From NAK19 sp034434515 (GTDB lineage: Bacteria > Chloroflexota > Anaerolineae > Anaerolineales > UBA4823), in contig DAOTZA010000016.1 in assembly GCA_034434515.1 (NCBI GenBank), positions 1 to 57,259 on the forward strand: a DNA stretch of 57,259 bases. Direction: 5' to 3'. Position 1 is the first letter of the stretch. Every line of letters starts with the position of its first letter. Below, one piece after another: positions 27,188 through 35,020 of the stretch. The translations under genes and the position numbers were made by a program. The notes beneath the pieces were generated by a model. It was not told the origin of the DNA. It worked only from the letters and a program-made list of their open reading frames with translations, and ran no database searches.

Positions 27188-28369
27188 TCAAGCGCGACTT
27201 GACGCAAGCGGTTGCCTGCGCCGCACCAGAAGCCAAAAAACTGCCGTCGCAAAGACTTCCAATCCGAACACAACCCAGGGCAAAGCTGGCATGGCAGATT
27301 GGTACAACCAACCTAAAAGGCTTCCCCCAACAAACCAGCCTGCGCCATAGATGGTATTGAAGATTCCGTATGCCGTCGCCCGCTTCTGAATTTGAGCAAT
27401 GTCAGCCACAGCAGCCCGCATGGTTGTCTCGTGGATTGCCATCACGCTTGCCCAAAGCAGGATGCTCACCCCAATCAAAATCGCCGAATCAGAAAAACCA
27501 CTGAGCGGAACGAGGAGCGTCAGAAAAGGCACAGCAAATAACGTATTCAAACCAAAACGGTCGTAGAGTCGACCCACTGCTAGGGCGATAAGTGCATCGA
27601 CGCCCATCGCGACAGCATATAGGGTAGGTATCCAGGCTGCCTGGACAATACCTTCTTTCACCCAATATAGAGATAACAAAGGAAAACTGACAAAACCCGC
27701 CACGCCTAAAAAAGTGAAGGCGGCATAGTGCCAGAACTCCAAAGGTAGAGGTGTTTTCTGGGAAGCCTCGCTTGTTTTAGCTTCCAACGTTTGCGGATCA
27801 GGGACTTTCCAACGAGCAATGAATAAGAAAACCAGCACGGAAATAGCCGGCAGCCAGAGCCAATGAAAACCACTCCGATAATTTTGATGGACCAGGAAGG
27901 CTAAGGAAAGAACGAGCGGACCGAGAATAGCCCCAATTTGATCGAGAAATTCATGCAGTGCAAAACCCCAACCACGCCCGATTTGATGGGTCGCATGAGA
28001 TAAAAGGGTATCTCGGGCGGGCGAGCGGATGGCTTTGCCAATGCGTTCCAAAATTAATAGCGCAGCCGCTACCTGCCAGGTGGTGGCAAATGCCAAAAAA
28101 GGAAGACACAGAATTAACCCATAGCCAATAAAGGTGGCTACCCAGTAAGCTCGCCTCCGATCGGCTAAATAACCAGAGACCAAACGCAAACCATATCCCA
28201 GGAATTCCCCCAAACCGGACACCGCTCCAACCACCACTGCGCTGGCGCCTAGAAAAGCCAGATAGGGACCGCTGATGCTGCGCGCTGATTCATAAACTAT
28301 ATCCCCAAACGCGCTGACCAACCCCATCATAAAAATAAAAAAAATGGCTGCTTGGCGCTCTGTTTTCAT
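27188..28369 (-). CDS. MFS transporter
   Basis: 393 residues with about twelve hydrophobic segments. The loop between TM2 and TM3 carries GYLADRRRAYW (the D-R-x-x-R/K MFS motif A), and a second copy-like GRLYDRFG lies in the C-terminal half. Probably an exporter, given that a PadR regulator is encoded directly upstream (nine-base gap), an arrangement common for drug or phenolic efflux pumps; the substrate is unknown. Confidence 0.9.
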   Translation of the reverse strand: MKTERQAAIFFIFMMGLVSAFGDIVYESARSISGPYLAFLGASAVVVGAVSGLGEFLGYGLRLVSGYLADRRRAYWVATFIGYGLILCLPFLAFATTWQVAAALLILERIGKAIRSPARDTLLSHATHQIGRGWGFALHEFLDQIGAILGPLVLSLAFLVHQNYRSGFHWLWLPAISVLVFLFIARWKVPDPQTLEAKTSEASQKTPLPLEFWHYAAFTFLGVAGFVSFPLLSLYWVKEGIVQAAWIPTLYAVAMGVDALIALAVGRLYDRFGLNTLFAVPFLTLLVPLSGFSDSAILIGVSILLWASVMAIHETTMRAAVADIAQIQKRATAYGIFNTIYGAGWFVGGSLLGWLYQSAMPALPWVVFGLEVFATAVFWLLVRRRQPLASSRA

Positions 28370-28378
28370 TTCAGGCTC

Positions 28379-28771
28379 CTAATCGTGGTTTTCGAGGTCA
28401 CGAATTTCATTCCATAATTGGCGAGCTTTCTCCACGGCTTCGCGCAGGGCAAACTCACCTTTTTGGGTAGCGCGGTAATACTTGCGCACCTTGCCCGCCA
28501 CAACCCGCTTTTCCGCCACCAGATACCCTTCCTTTTCTAGCTTATGAAAGATCGGGTAAAGCGTCCCAGGGCTGATTGGATAACCATGCCGGCTTAGCTC
28601 TTGCAAGAAATCCAAGCCGTAGATTGGTTCCTTCTGTGCATGGTAGAGAATATGAATGCGGATAAAACCGAGAAAGAAATCCCGAAACGTGGCGTATCCT
28701 CGCAAATCATTATCGCTGATCGTTATCGGGTTTCGATTATAAGCCCCTAAAACCTGTTCGTCAAGGGACAC
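28379..28771 (-). CDS. PadR-family transcriptional regulator
   Basis: 130 residues as drawn from the GTG at 28771. The PadR winged helix is clear: ILYHAQKEPIYGLDFLQEL, the hallmark GYPISPGTLYPIFHKLEKEGYL and KVRKYYRATQKGE. The start is doubtful: a consensus promoter (28764-28736) lies inside the first dozen codons, so translation of that transcript must begin later, for example at the in-frame TTG at 28705. Likely represses itself and the MFS gene that follows. Confidence 0.85.
   Translation of the reverse strand: MSLDEQVLGAYNRNPITISDNDLRGYATFRDFFLGFIRIHILYHAQKEPIYGLDFLQELSRHGYPISPGTLYPIFHKLEKEGYLVAEKRVVAGKVRKYYRATQKGEFALREAVEKARQLWNEIRDLENHD
28736..28764 (-). promoter_or_regulatory. Promoter of the padR-MFS operon
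   Basis: Minus strand: TTGACG (28764-28759), 17-base spacer, TATAAT (28741-28736). Transcription would start near 28729. Downstream the sequence is rich in CGAT/ATCG words (AATCGAAACCCGATAACG, then CGATAATGATT), a possible PadR operator overlapping the start site. Confidence 0.7.
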
Positions 28772-28838
28772 TCGCGATGGCTCAAACCATCCTCTATAGG
28801 GGTGCGGGGTAGGGATTCGAGTTCAGGAACAGTGAGGG

Positions 28839-28970
28839 TTATGAGACAGTTGCTTTAAAGGCGCGGCGAAAACGCTCAATGGTGCGTCGTATCGAGTGCC
28901 AGATATATAACATAAGATAGGAAATCGCAAGGATGGCATTGACAAGCGCAAAGATAATTAACGCTTTCAT
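28839..28970 (-). CDS. Small membrane protein, 43 residues
   Basis: Short reading frame: MKALIIFALVNAILAISY, continuing LMLYIWHSIRRTIERFRRAFKATVS. Residues about 3-24 form one transmembrane helix, followed by a basic amphipathic tail (RRTIERFRRAFK), a layout typical of single-span regulatory micropeptides with the tail in the cytoplasm. A GCAGGAG ribosome-binding site lies upstream of the ATG at 28970. It is 67 bases upstream of padR on the same strand. No homologue is recognised, so it remains a candidate gene. Confidence 0.5.
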   Translation of the reverse strand: MKALIIFALVNAILAISYLMLYIWHSIRRTIERFRRAFKATVS

Positions 28971-29168
28971 TCCTCATGCTCCTGCGGTTGAAAATACGGT
29001 TTTTTCCAATAGACAAAAACCTCTCGCCAGTTCGGTTCAGAGATGATTCACCATAGAGGTTATTTCTTCAGAGGGATTATATCAAACCTTTGTATGAAAA
29101 GAATAAGAATTCTCTGCCTGTCAGTAACAACCTACCATCACAAGTCGGGTTGATAATTTGCTGAGAAA

Positions 29169-29241
29169 ACCGTCCACGAATTGACCACGAATAAACGAAT
29201 GGAATTGCTATTCGTACATTCGTGAAATATTCGTGGACGGT
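29169..29241. repeat. 73-base hairpin repeat with nested inverted arms
   Basis: Outer arms ACCGTCCACGAAT (29169-29181) and ATTCGTGGACGGT (29229-29241) are perfect complements; inner arms CACGAATAAACGAAT (29186-29200) and ATTCGTACATTCGTG (29210-29224) are complementary except for the central AA/AC positions; four-base symmetric internal loops separate them and the tip is nine bases. The whole gap 28971-29407 holds no recognisable gene. It could be a dispersed palindromic element or a two-way terminator. Confidence 0.7.
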
Positions 29242-29407
29242 CTGTCCTGCCAAATAGAGCCTTTGGTAGGTAATTACGCCTCTCAGCCTGATGAGAAACT
29301 CGACTTCTGGTTAAGAAGTTTGTTTAACCACTTATGGGATATCTAGGACGAGAACGCAATTAACCGCTCGGAGTTTGTTTCGATGCACTCTTTAGGCACA
29401 CTCGACG

Positions 29408-29459
29408 GAACAAAGTAAGGGGATTATCCACCCTGTTAATCTTGTGCCTTACTTTGTTC
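29408..29459 (-). terminator. Inverted repeat downstream of groES
   Basis: GAACAAAGTAAGG (29408-29420) and CCTTACTTTGTTC (29447-29459) are perfect 13-base complements with a 26-base loop, 33 bases past the groES stop. The position suits a terminator, but the loop is long and no U-run follows, so it could equally be an operator-like or mobile palindrome. Confidence 0.4.
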
Positions 29460-29492
29460 AGAAGGAAGGGATGAGCGTTACCGGAGCTATCC

Positions 29493-29768
29493 TTAATTCA
29501 AAAATTTGGCTAAGACGTCGCTGCACTCCATCAGCAGATATTCTTCCCCATCGATCTTAAACTCGGTCCCGGTATATTTTGGAAACAAAACTTTATCGTT
29601 AACCTTTAGACACACTTCTTCCGAGTCGCCTACTGCAACCACGATACCGGTTTGGGGCTTCTCTTTTGCCGTTTCGGGGATATACAATCCCGAAGCAGTT
29701 TTGGACTCCTGGTCCAGGGGTTTGATCAGGACACGCGTTCCAAGGGGTTGAATTTTTAATTCACTCAT
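29493..29768 (-). CDS. groES: Co-chaperonin GroES
   Basis: 91 residues, family length. Begins KIQPLGTRVLIKP, has the mobile-loop region SKTASGLYIPETAKEKPQ with the GIVVAVG segment, and ends with ECSDVLAKFL. It caps GroEL in protein folding. No groEL follows: downstream on the same strand are only palindromes and the 43-residue peptide, so this is a groES separated from groEL. It is preceded 25 bases upstream by a glutaredoxin gene on the same strand. Confidence 0.94.
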   Translation of the reverse strand: MSELKIQPLGTRVLIKPLDQESKTASGLYIPETAKEKPQTGIVVAVGDSEEVCLKVNDKVLFPKYTGTEFKIDGEEYLLMECSDVLAKFLN

Positions 29769-29793
29769 TTTCTACCTCCAATCAAGATTTGGT

Positions 29794-30051
29794 TTATTTC
29801 AAACCTAAATACTGGTCGATTTTTGCCCGATCGAATCCCACCACAATTTTGCCGCCGATATCAATGACCGGCACGCCGCTCTGCCCGGATCGGCGCACCA
29901 TGTCGCGCGCTGCAGCCGGGTCGCGACTGACATCAACATCGCGAAATTTGATCCCCCGCTCGCGAAAATACCGCTTGGCAGCATTGCAGAAAGAACAGGT
30001 GGGGGTTGTAAAGATAATCACTGTAGGTTGTGGTTTTGCCTGATTTGCCAT
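29794..30051 (-). CDS. Glutaredoxin family protein
   Basis: 85 residues of thioredoxin fold: active-site CSFC (Cys19, Cys22) in TTPTCSFCNAAKRYF, cis-Pro in SGVPVIDIGG, then GFDRAKIDQYLG. Similar to NrdH/YruB-type small redoxins that reduce disulfides. It lies 25 bases upstream of groES, probably in one transcript. The 278-base gap upstream (30052-30329) shows no gene. Confidence 0.92.
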   Translation of the reverse strand: MANQAKPQPTVIIFTTPTCSFCNAAKRYFRERGIKFRDVDVSRDPAAARDMVRRSGQSGVPVIDIGGKIVVGFDRAKIDQYLGLK

Positions 30052-30329
30052 CCGTTTGCTACTCCAACCGATAGATTTACAAAGTCAACGATTTAGATGC
30101 ATTGGGCAAGCAAAGGTTACATCTTTCCTTGCGTCTCAGAAGCCGCATGGCATGATCTCCTAACGATACGATTGTCGTCTCATCAACGCTCAGAGGTAGC
30201 CGCGCTTCGACCTGTGCCGCCTAGTCTGTGAAACGAACCGAGATTTCAGCGCAAATGCGATAAAATAGGGCGCAATGGTTCTCGAGATACCGGGGCATAC
30301 CTTTGCCCAAAACAGAAAGGAAAACCTTC

Positions 30330-31448
30330 ATGGCAAATTATCGCATTGCATGGCTGCCAGGTGACGGAATTGGAGAGGATGTATTGGATGCGGCTCACAT
30401 TGTCCTCGACCGTCTTGATTTAGACGCAGAGGTTATTCACGGAGACATCGGCTGGGAGTTTTGGTGCAAAGAAGGCGACCCGCTTCCCCAGCGCACCATT
30501 GATCTCCTCCAAACAGTCGATGCGGCCTTGTTTGGAGCAATCACCTCAAAACCGAGCGATGCTGCCGAAGCCGAACTCGTCCCCGAGTTGCAAGGGAAAG
30601 GCCTAGTCTATCGCTCTCCGATCGTCAGGTTGCGCCAACTTTTCGATTTATATATCTGTCTCAGACCGTGCAAAGCCTATGCAGGTAATCCACTCAATTA
30701 CCAAGAGCGGATCGATCTGATCGTCTTTCGGGAAAACACAGAGGATTTATATGCCGGCGTGGAATTTTCTCCCGTCCCGGTCGAAATCCAGGCAGTGCTC
30801 GCCAAACATGCCCCGAATTTTGCGCCTTTCAAAGACCTCCCCGGCGACCAGTTTGCCATTTCCTGCAAGGTCAACACGTGGCGGGCATCGCAGCGCATCG
30901 TGCGAGCTGCCTTTGAGTATGCGCGCAAAAACGGACGCCGAAAAGTGACCGTCATCCATAAAGCCAATGTTGTGCGGGCTTCAGATGGCCTCTTTCTGCA
31001 AGCAGCCCGTGATGTGGCAAAAGAATATCCTGATATTCCATGGGAAGAAGCTAATGTCGATGCCATCTGCATGTGGCTTTTGAAGAACCCCTTAAATTAT
31101 GATGTATTGGTAGCTCCCAATCTTTATGGCGACATCATCTCCGATTTGTGTGCCCAAATGGTTGGAGGGCTGGGCTTTGGTTGTTCGGGCAATATCGGCG
31201 AGAAACTGGCGGTGTTTGAACCAACTCATGGCTCGGCGCCTAAGTACGCCGGTCAATATAAAGTGAACCCAATTGCCACCATCTTATCGGTAAAGCTGAT
31301 GCTTGATTGGCTGGGTGAAACCGAAAAAGCCCGGCGGCTGGAGGCTGCCATTGCGGCGGTCATTGCCGAAGGACAGGTGCGCACCTATGATATGGGAGGC
31401 TACCATTCCACCCTTGAAATGGCTAAAGCCATCGCCGAAAAGTTGTAA
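30330..31448 (+). CDS. Isocitrate/isopropylmalate-family dehydrogenase (probably NAD-dependent)
   Basis: 372 residues from ATG 30330 with GAAAGGA nine bases upstream; an in-frame TTG at 30303 is rejected. Beta-decarboxylating dehydrogenase: WLPGDGIGEDV, arginine-rich substrate region YRSPIVRLRQLFDLYICLRP, FRENTEDLYAGVEF, catalytic Lys in HKANVVRASDG, NLYGDIISDL and EPTHGSAPKYAG. RENTEDLYAG is most like NAD-isocitrate dehydrogenases, but homoisocitrate and isopropylmalate enzymes share the fold. Two aconitase-family genes follow in the same direction, so the three probably act in sequence on one C6 or C7 hydroxy-acid pathway. Confidence 0.88.
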   Translation: MANYRIAWLPGDGIGEDVLDAAHIVLDRLDLDAEVIHGDIGWEFWCKEGDPLPQRTIDLLQTVDAALFGAITSKPSDAAEAELVPELQGKGLVYRSPIVRLRQLFDLYICLRPCKAYAGNPLNYQERIDLIVFRENTEDLYAGVEFSPVPVEIQAVLAKHAPNFAPFKDLPGDQFAISCKVNTWRASQRIVRAAFEYARKNGRRKVTVIHKANVVRASDGLFLQAARDVAKEYPDIPWEEANVDAICMWLLKNPLNYDVLVAPNLYGDIISDLCAQMVGGLGFGCSGNIGEKLAVFEPTHGSAPKYAGQYKVNPIATILSVKLMLDWLGETEKARRLEAAIAAVIAEGQVRTYDMGGYHSTLEMAKAIAEKL

Positions 31449-31476
31449 TCAGTAATATTTCCTTGGAGGTAGAAAA

Positions 31477-32799
31477 ATGGGAATGACGATGGTGGAAAAA
31501 ATCCTTTCCAGAGCCAGCGATCGGACGCAAGTTTTCCCCGGCGAAGTCCTGGAACCGCGCGTTGATCTGGCAATGTCACATGAAAACTCTGCTTTGGTTA
31601 TCAATCAATTCCAGGAGATCTTCAAAGGGACAGGATTAGAACCAAAAGTCTGGGATCCATCCAGGATAGCAATTATTTTCGATCATCGCGTGCCAGCCGA
31701 AAGCGCTAAAACCGCCACCAATCAAAAAAAGATTCGCCAATTTGTGCGCCAACAAGGCATCCAAAAATTTCACGATATTCGCGGCGATGAAGGCGGTATC
31801 TGTCATCAGGTGCTGGCCGAATCCGGGTATGTCTTACCTGGCTACGTGGTTGTCGGTACAGATAGCCACACCACCACCCATGGCGCGTTTGGGGCATTTG
31901 CTTTTGGGATTGGCGCCACCGAAATGGCGAGCGTCTGGACCTTGGGACGGGTTCTGAATGTCGAAGTGCCTGCTACCATTAAGGTGAACCTGAGAGGCAA
32001 AATTCCCCCTTTTGTCGGTGCCAAGGATGTCATTCTGGCGTTGATCGGTAAGATTTCCGCCCAAGGAGCGAATTTTAAGGTTTTGGAATTTCACGGCGAC
32101 ACGATTCAGCGCCTGCCCACTTCTGGCAGAATGACCCTTTGCAATATGGCGATTGAAGCCGGAGCAACCAGCGGCATCGTTCCACCAGACGAGGAAACCT
32201 GGCGGTATTTGCACACCGAATGCGGCCTAACCGAGCTCAACCGCGATTTATTCCCCGACCCCGATGCCACGTATGCAGAGGTTGTTGAGCTGGATGTCTC
32301 AACGCTTACGCCAATGGTGGCATTTCCTCACACGGTGGACAACGTAAAGTCGGTTGAAGAAGCTTATGGGATCGCTGTCGATCAAATCATGATCGGCTCT
32401 TGTACCAACGGGCGATTGGATGATATTGAGATTGCCGCCAAGATTTTGCGCGGTAAGAAAATAGCCCGCACGGTGCGTTTATTGGTCTTCCCGGCTTCCT
32501 ATCGCATTTATCATCAAGCCCTTGAAAAAGGCTATATCAAAGAGCTGCTGGAAGCCGGTGCAGTGGTGATGAATCCCGGTTGTGGGCCTTGTCTGGGCGT
32601 ACACGAAGGCGTCCTGGGAGATGGCGAAGTGGGCTTATCCACCACCAATCGCAATTTCAAAGGCCGTATGGGCAACCCAAACGCCGAAGTTTATCTTTGC
32701 TCACCGGCCGTGGCGGCTGCCAGCGCCCTAAGCGGCGTGATTACCGATCCTCGCCAGATTGGACTCCCGCTTATCGAAAGCAATCCAGAAGGAGACTGA
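31477..32799 (+). CDS. Aconitase/3-isopropylmalate dehydratase family, large subunit
   Basis: 440 residues behind GGAGGT at 31465-31470. Fe-S cluster cysteines appear as GSCTNGR (first) and NPGCGPCLG (pair), with GTDSHTTTHGAFG and FDHRVPAESAKT. This is the LeuC/HacA-type large subunit that isomerises 3-isopropylmalate, homocitrate or related acids. It lies 28 bases after the dehydrogenase and two bases before the small subunit. Specificity cannot be fixed from sequence by eye; leuA, leuB and homocitrate synthase are not in the window. Confidence 0.9.
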   Translation: MGMTMVEKILSRASDRTQVFPGEVLEPRVDLAMSHENSALVINQFQEIFKGTGLEPKVWDPSRIAIIFDHRVPAESAKTATNQKKIRQFVRQQGIQKFHDIRGDEGGICHQVLAESGYVLPGYVVVGTDSHTTTHGAFGAFAFGIGATEMASVWTLGRVLNVEVPATIKVNLRGKIPPFVGAKDVILALIGKISAQGANFKVLEFHGDTIQRLPTSGRMTLCNMAIEAGATSGIVPPDEETWRYLHTECGLTELNRDLFPDPDATYAEVVELDVSTLTPMVAFPHTVDNVKSVEEAYGIAVDQIMIGSCTNGRLDDIEIAAKILRGKKIARTVRLLVFPASYRIYHQALEKGYIKELLEAGAVVMNPGCGPCLGVHEGVLGDGEVGLSTTNRNFKGRMGNPNAEVYLCSPAVAAASALSGVITDPRQIGLPLIESNPEGD

Positions 32800-32800
32800 G

Positions 32801-33301
32801 ATGGCAAACGTTGTCCTCACCCTCGGAGATGACATCTCCACCGATCACATCTACCCCGGCCGCTACATGGCAACCGTCTTGCCTGCCGAAACGCCGCAAT
32901 ATGCCTTCGCCGACTATCCTTTAAACAAAAAACTCAATAGCGGTCAAATTCCGCCTCAGAGCATCATTGTTGCAGGCGAAAACTTTGGCTGTGGCTCCTC
33001 GCGCGAACAGGCAGTTTCTGCGCTAAAAGGCTGGGAACTGGTGATTATAGCCAGGAGTTTCGCGCGCATTTTCTTTCAAAATGCAGTCAATCTTGGTCTA
33101 AAGCTAGTCATCTGTCCTACCATTGAGGCTGAAGAAGGCGATCAATTAGAGGTGACCGAAGAGGAGGTGATCAACCATAGTAAGAGCAAACGTTTCCCAA
33201 TCATCCCCTTGCCGGCGGCGCGGAAAGCCATCATCGAGGCTGGCGGTTTGATTGCCTACACCCGCCAAAGGCTATTGGAGGAGCGCAAGATCACCCACTA
33301 A
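32801..33301 (+). CDS. Aconitase/3-isopropylmalate dehydratase family, small subunit
   Basis: 166 residues from ATG 32801, GGAG seven bases upstream. Swivel domain with GDDISTDHIYPGRYMATV (substrate-recognition loop) and NFGCGSSREQAVSAL, then RSFARIFFQNAVNLGL. Partner of the large subunit just upstream. The recognition loop after GRY reads MATV and does not match the YLRT form I know from isopropylmalate isomerases, so the true substrate is open. Confidence 0.9.
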   Translation: MANVVLTLGDDISTDHIYPGRYMATVLPAETPQYAFADYPLNKKLNSGQIPPQSIIVAGENFGCGSSREQAVSALKGWELVIIARSFARIFFQNAVNLGLKLVICPTIEAEEGDQLEVTEEEVINHSKSKRFPIIPLPAARKAIIEAGGLIAYTRQRLLEERKITH

Positions 33302-33364
33302 AATTTGCCGCTCAACATACTTTGTCTGATCTCAGAAAACCCGTAAACTAGTAACATTCTATCG

Positions 33365-33390
33365 GAGCGCAGGGATTTATCCTTGCGCTC
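33365..33390 (+). terminator. Hairpin terminator after the dehydrogenase/dehydratase operon
   Basis: GAGCGCAGGGAT (33365-33376) pairs with ATCCTTGCGCTC (33379-33390) with one G-T pair. It lies 64 bases past the small-subunit stop. Only two Ts follow directly, so it may be a weak or factor-assisted terminator. Confidence 0.55.
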
Positions 33391-33446
33391 TTACTGACAC
33401 GGCAAACTGACCAAGAAACGGGGGATTTTTTTGGACAAACCTTCTC

Positions 33447-33474
33447 TTGACGATCCTTCAGTCCCTTCTATAAT
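33447..33474 (+). promoter_or_regulatory. Promoter of the rrf2-cysK-metY-metA genes
   Basis: TTGACG (33447-33452), 16-base spacer, TATAAT (33469-33474). The start site should fall near 33481, about 30 bases before the Rrf2 ATG, and inside the palindrome listed next. Confidence 0.75.
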
Positions 33475-33475
33475 A

Positions 33476-33492
33476 ACGACCAAATTTGTCGT
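33476..33492. promoter_or_regulatory. Operator-like palindrome at the rrf2 transcription start
   Basis: ACGAC-CAAATTT-GTCGT: perfect five-base arms with a seven-base AT-rich centre, beginning one base after the -10 hexamer. Its position over the start site is what is expected for autorepression by the Rrf2 protein encoded next; binding itself is inference. Confidence 0.5.
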
Positions 33493-33509
33493 ATATAACA
33501 AAGCAGATC

Positions 33510-33974
33510 ATGAAGATTTCCAAAAAATGCGACTACGCCCTTCGCGCCTTGATGACCCTGGCTGAAAATTACGGCCATGGCCCGCTCTCGATTCGCCAGC
33601 TAGCGCAACGCAACGTCGTGCCAAAACGCTTCTTAGAGCATATTATGCTCGACCTGAAAGCGAGAGGATGGGTTGTCAGTCAGTCAGGCAAGCACGGTGG
33701 CTACCTCTTAGCCAAAAACCCTGAGGAAATCTTCATCGGTGAGGTGGTGCGCTATTTTGATGGCTTACTAGCGCCAATCAGTTGTGTGTCGATTAATCAT
33801 TACCAGGCTTGCCCGCTTGAACCAACCTGCCGCTTTCGCCGCCTATTCCTGGTCATCCGCAACGAATTTGCTCGTGTATTGGATCAGACCAGTCTCAGCA
33901 CCGCTTTGGGCGGCAAGCCGGTAGAGCGCAAAGAAATCTTTGACGACGCTCTCATCGGTGGAGCAGGAATCTAG
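33510..33974 (+). CDS. Rrf2-family transcriptional regulator
   Basis: 154 residues from ATG 33510. The winged helix starts MKISKKCDYALRALMTLA and continues LSIRQLAQRNVVPKRFLEHI and SGKHGGYLLAKNP, as in CymR/IscR. The linker holds three cysteines, ISC-x9-C-x5-C (SCVSINHYQACPLEPTCRF), close to the IscR cluster-binding spacing, so an Fe-S cofactor is possible. It precedes cysK by 63 bases. CymR of Firmicutes represses cysteine-synthesis genes and binds CysK, which makes a role in cysteine supply the best guess. Confidence 0.88.
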   Translation: MKISKKCDYALRALMTLAENYGHGPLSIRQLAQRNVVPKRFLEHIMLDLKARGWVVSQSGKHGGYLLAKNPEEIFIGEVVRYFDGLLAPISCVSINHYQACPLEPTCRFRRLFLVIRNEFARVLDQTSLSTALGGKPVERKEIFDDALIGGAGI

Positions 33975-33993
33975 AAAGTAAACCGAAAGCTAA

Positions 33994-34011
33994 AGGACAA
34001 TCTATTGTCCT
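33994..34011. promoter_or_regulatory. 18-base palindrome between rrf2 and cysK
   Basis: AGGACAAT-CT-ATTGTCCT: perfect eight-base arms with a two-base spacer, 27 bases ahead of the cysK start. The two-base loop is too tight for a good terminator hairpin, which favours a dimeric-repressor operator. It does not match the palindrome at 33476. Confidence 0.55.
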
Positions 34012-34037
34012 CCGAACCTGTAGAGAAGGAGTAAAAA

Positions 34038-34976
34038 ATGGCAAAAATCGCAAACGATGTCACAGAACTGATTGGCAACACCCCCCTTGTCCGTCTGAAT
34101 CGGGTAACGGTGGGCGCCAGGGCAGAAGTCGTTGCCAAGTTAGAATTCTACAATCCGGCCAAAAGCGTGAAAGATCGCATTGGCTTTTCAATGATTGATG
34201 CAGCGGAAAAGACCGGGCTCTTAACGAAAGACAAAACCATTGTTGAACCTACTAGCGGCAATACGGGTATCGCCCTCGCTATGGTTGCGGCTGCCAAAGG
34301 ATATAAACTGATCCTCTTCATGCCCGAAACCATGTCCAGAGAAAGGCGCATTCTTTTACGCGCTTATGGCGCCGAGCTGGTCTTGACGCCAGGCGCAGAA
34401 GGGATGGCCGGCGCCATCCAACGCGCTGAAGAGCTGGTGAATTCCAATCCGGACAAATACTTTTTGCCGCAACAATTCAAGAACCCGGCCAACCCTGAGA
34501 TCCACCGCCGTACAACGGCTGAGGAAATCTGGCGAGATACGGACGGCAGAGTAGATATGGTAGTTGCCGGGGTCGGAACGGGAGGCACCATCACCGGAGT
34601 CGGTGAAGTGCTCAAAGCACGCAAACCATCCTTCAAAGCCATTGCGGTCGAACCAGAAGCCTCGCCAGTCCTTTCAGGCGGAGAAAAAGGGCCGCATCCG
34701 ATTCAAGGCATTGGTGCTGGCTTTATCCCCGAAGTTCTGAATACCAAAATCTACGATGAAGTGATTCGAGTTCGCAATGAAGACGCTTTCGAAACCGCCC
34801 GGCGAGTTGCTCGCGAAGAAGGCTTGCTTATTGGCATCTCAGCCGGCGCGGCTACGTGGGCAGCTCTCCAGGTTGCTCACCGCCCTCAGAACGCTGGCAA
34901 ACTCATTGTAGTGATCATCCCGTCCTTTGGCGAGCGCTACCTCTCCACAGCTCTCTATGCAGATTTAGCAGATTAG
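34038..34976 (+). CDS. cysK: Cysteine synthase (O-acetylserine sulfhydrylase)
   Basis: 312 residues. PLP enzyme making cysteine from O-acetylserine and sulfide. PLP lysine in NPAKSVKDRIG, substrate loop EPTSGNTGIALA, phosphate-binding GTGGTITGVGE and the C-terminal SAGAATWAAL are all intact. GAAGGAG stands eight bases ahead of the ATG. It is the second gene of the rrf2-cysK-metY-metA block, all on the plus strand. Confidence 0.95.
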   Translation: MAKIANDVTELIGNTPLVRLNRVTVGARAEVVAKLEFYNPAKSVKDRIGFSMIDAAEKTGLLTKDKTIVEPTSGNTGIALAMVAAAKGYKLILFMPETMSRERRILLRAYGAELVLTPGAEGMAGAIQRAEELVNSNPDKYFLPQQFKNPANPEIHRRTTAEEIWRDTDGRVDMVVAGVGTGGTITGVGEVLKARKPSFKAIAVEPEASPVLSGGEKGPHPIQGIGAGFIPEVLNTKIYDEVIRVRNEDAFETARRVAREEGLLIGISAGAATWAALQVAHRPQNAGKLIVVIIPSFGERYLSTALYADLAD

Positions 34977-35020
34977 TCCACAATCCTAATTCTATAACCT
35001 GACTATAAAAGGAGTACACC

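Noticed and set aside
29408..29459. Insertion-sequence terminal repeats around 29408-29459
   Set aside because: The 13-base arms enclose only 26 bases, with no transposase or target duplication.
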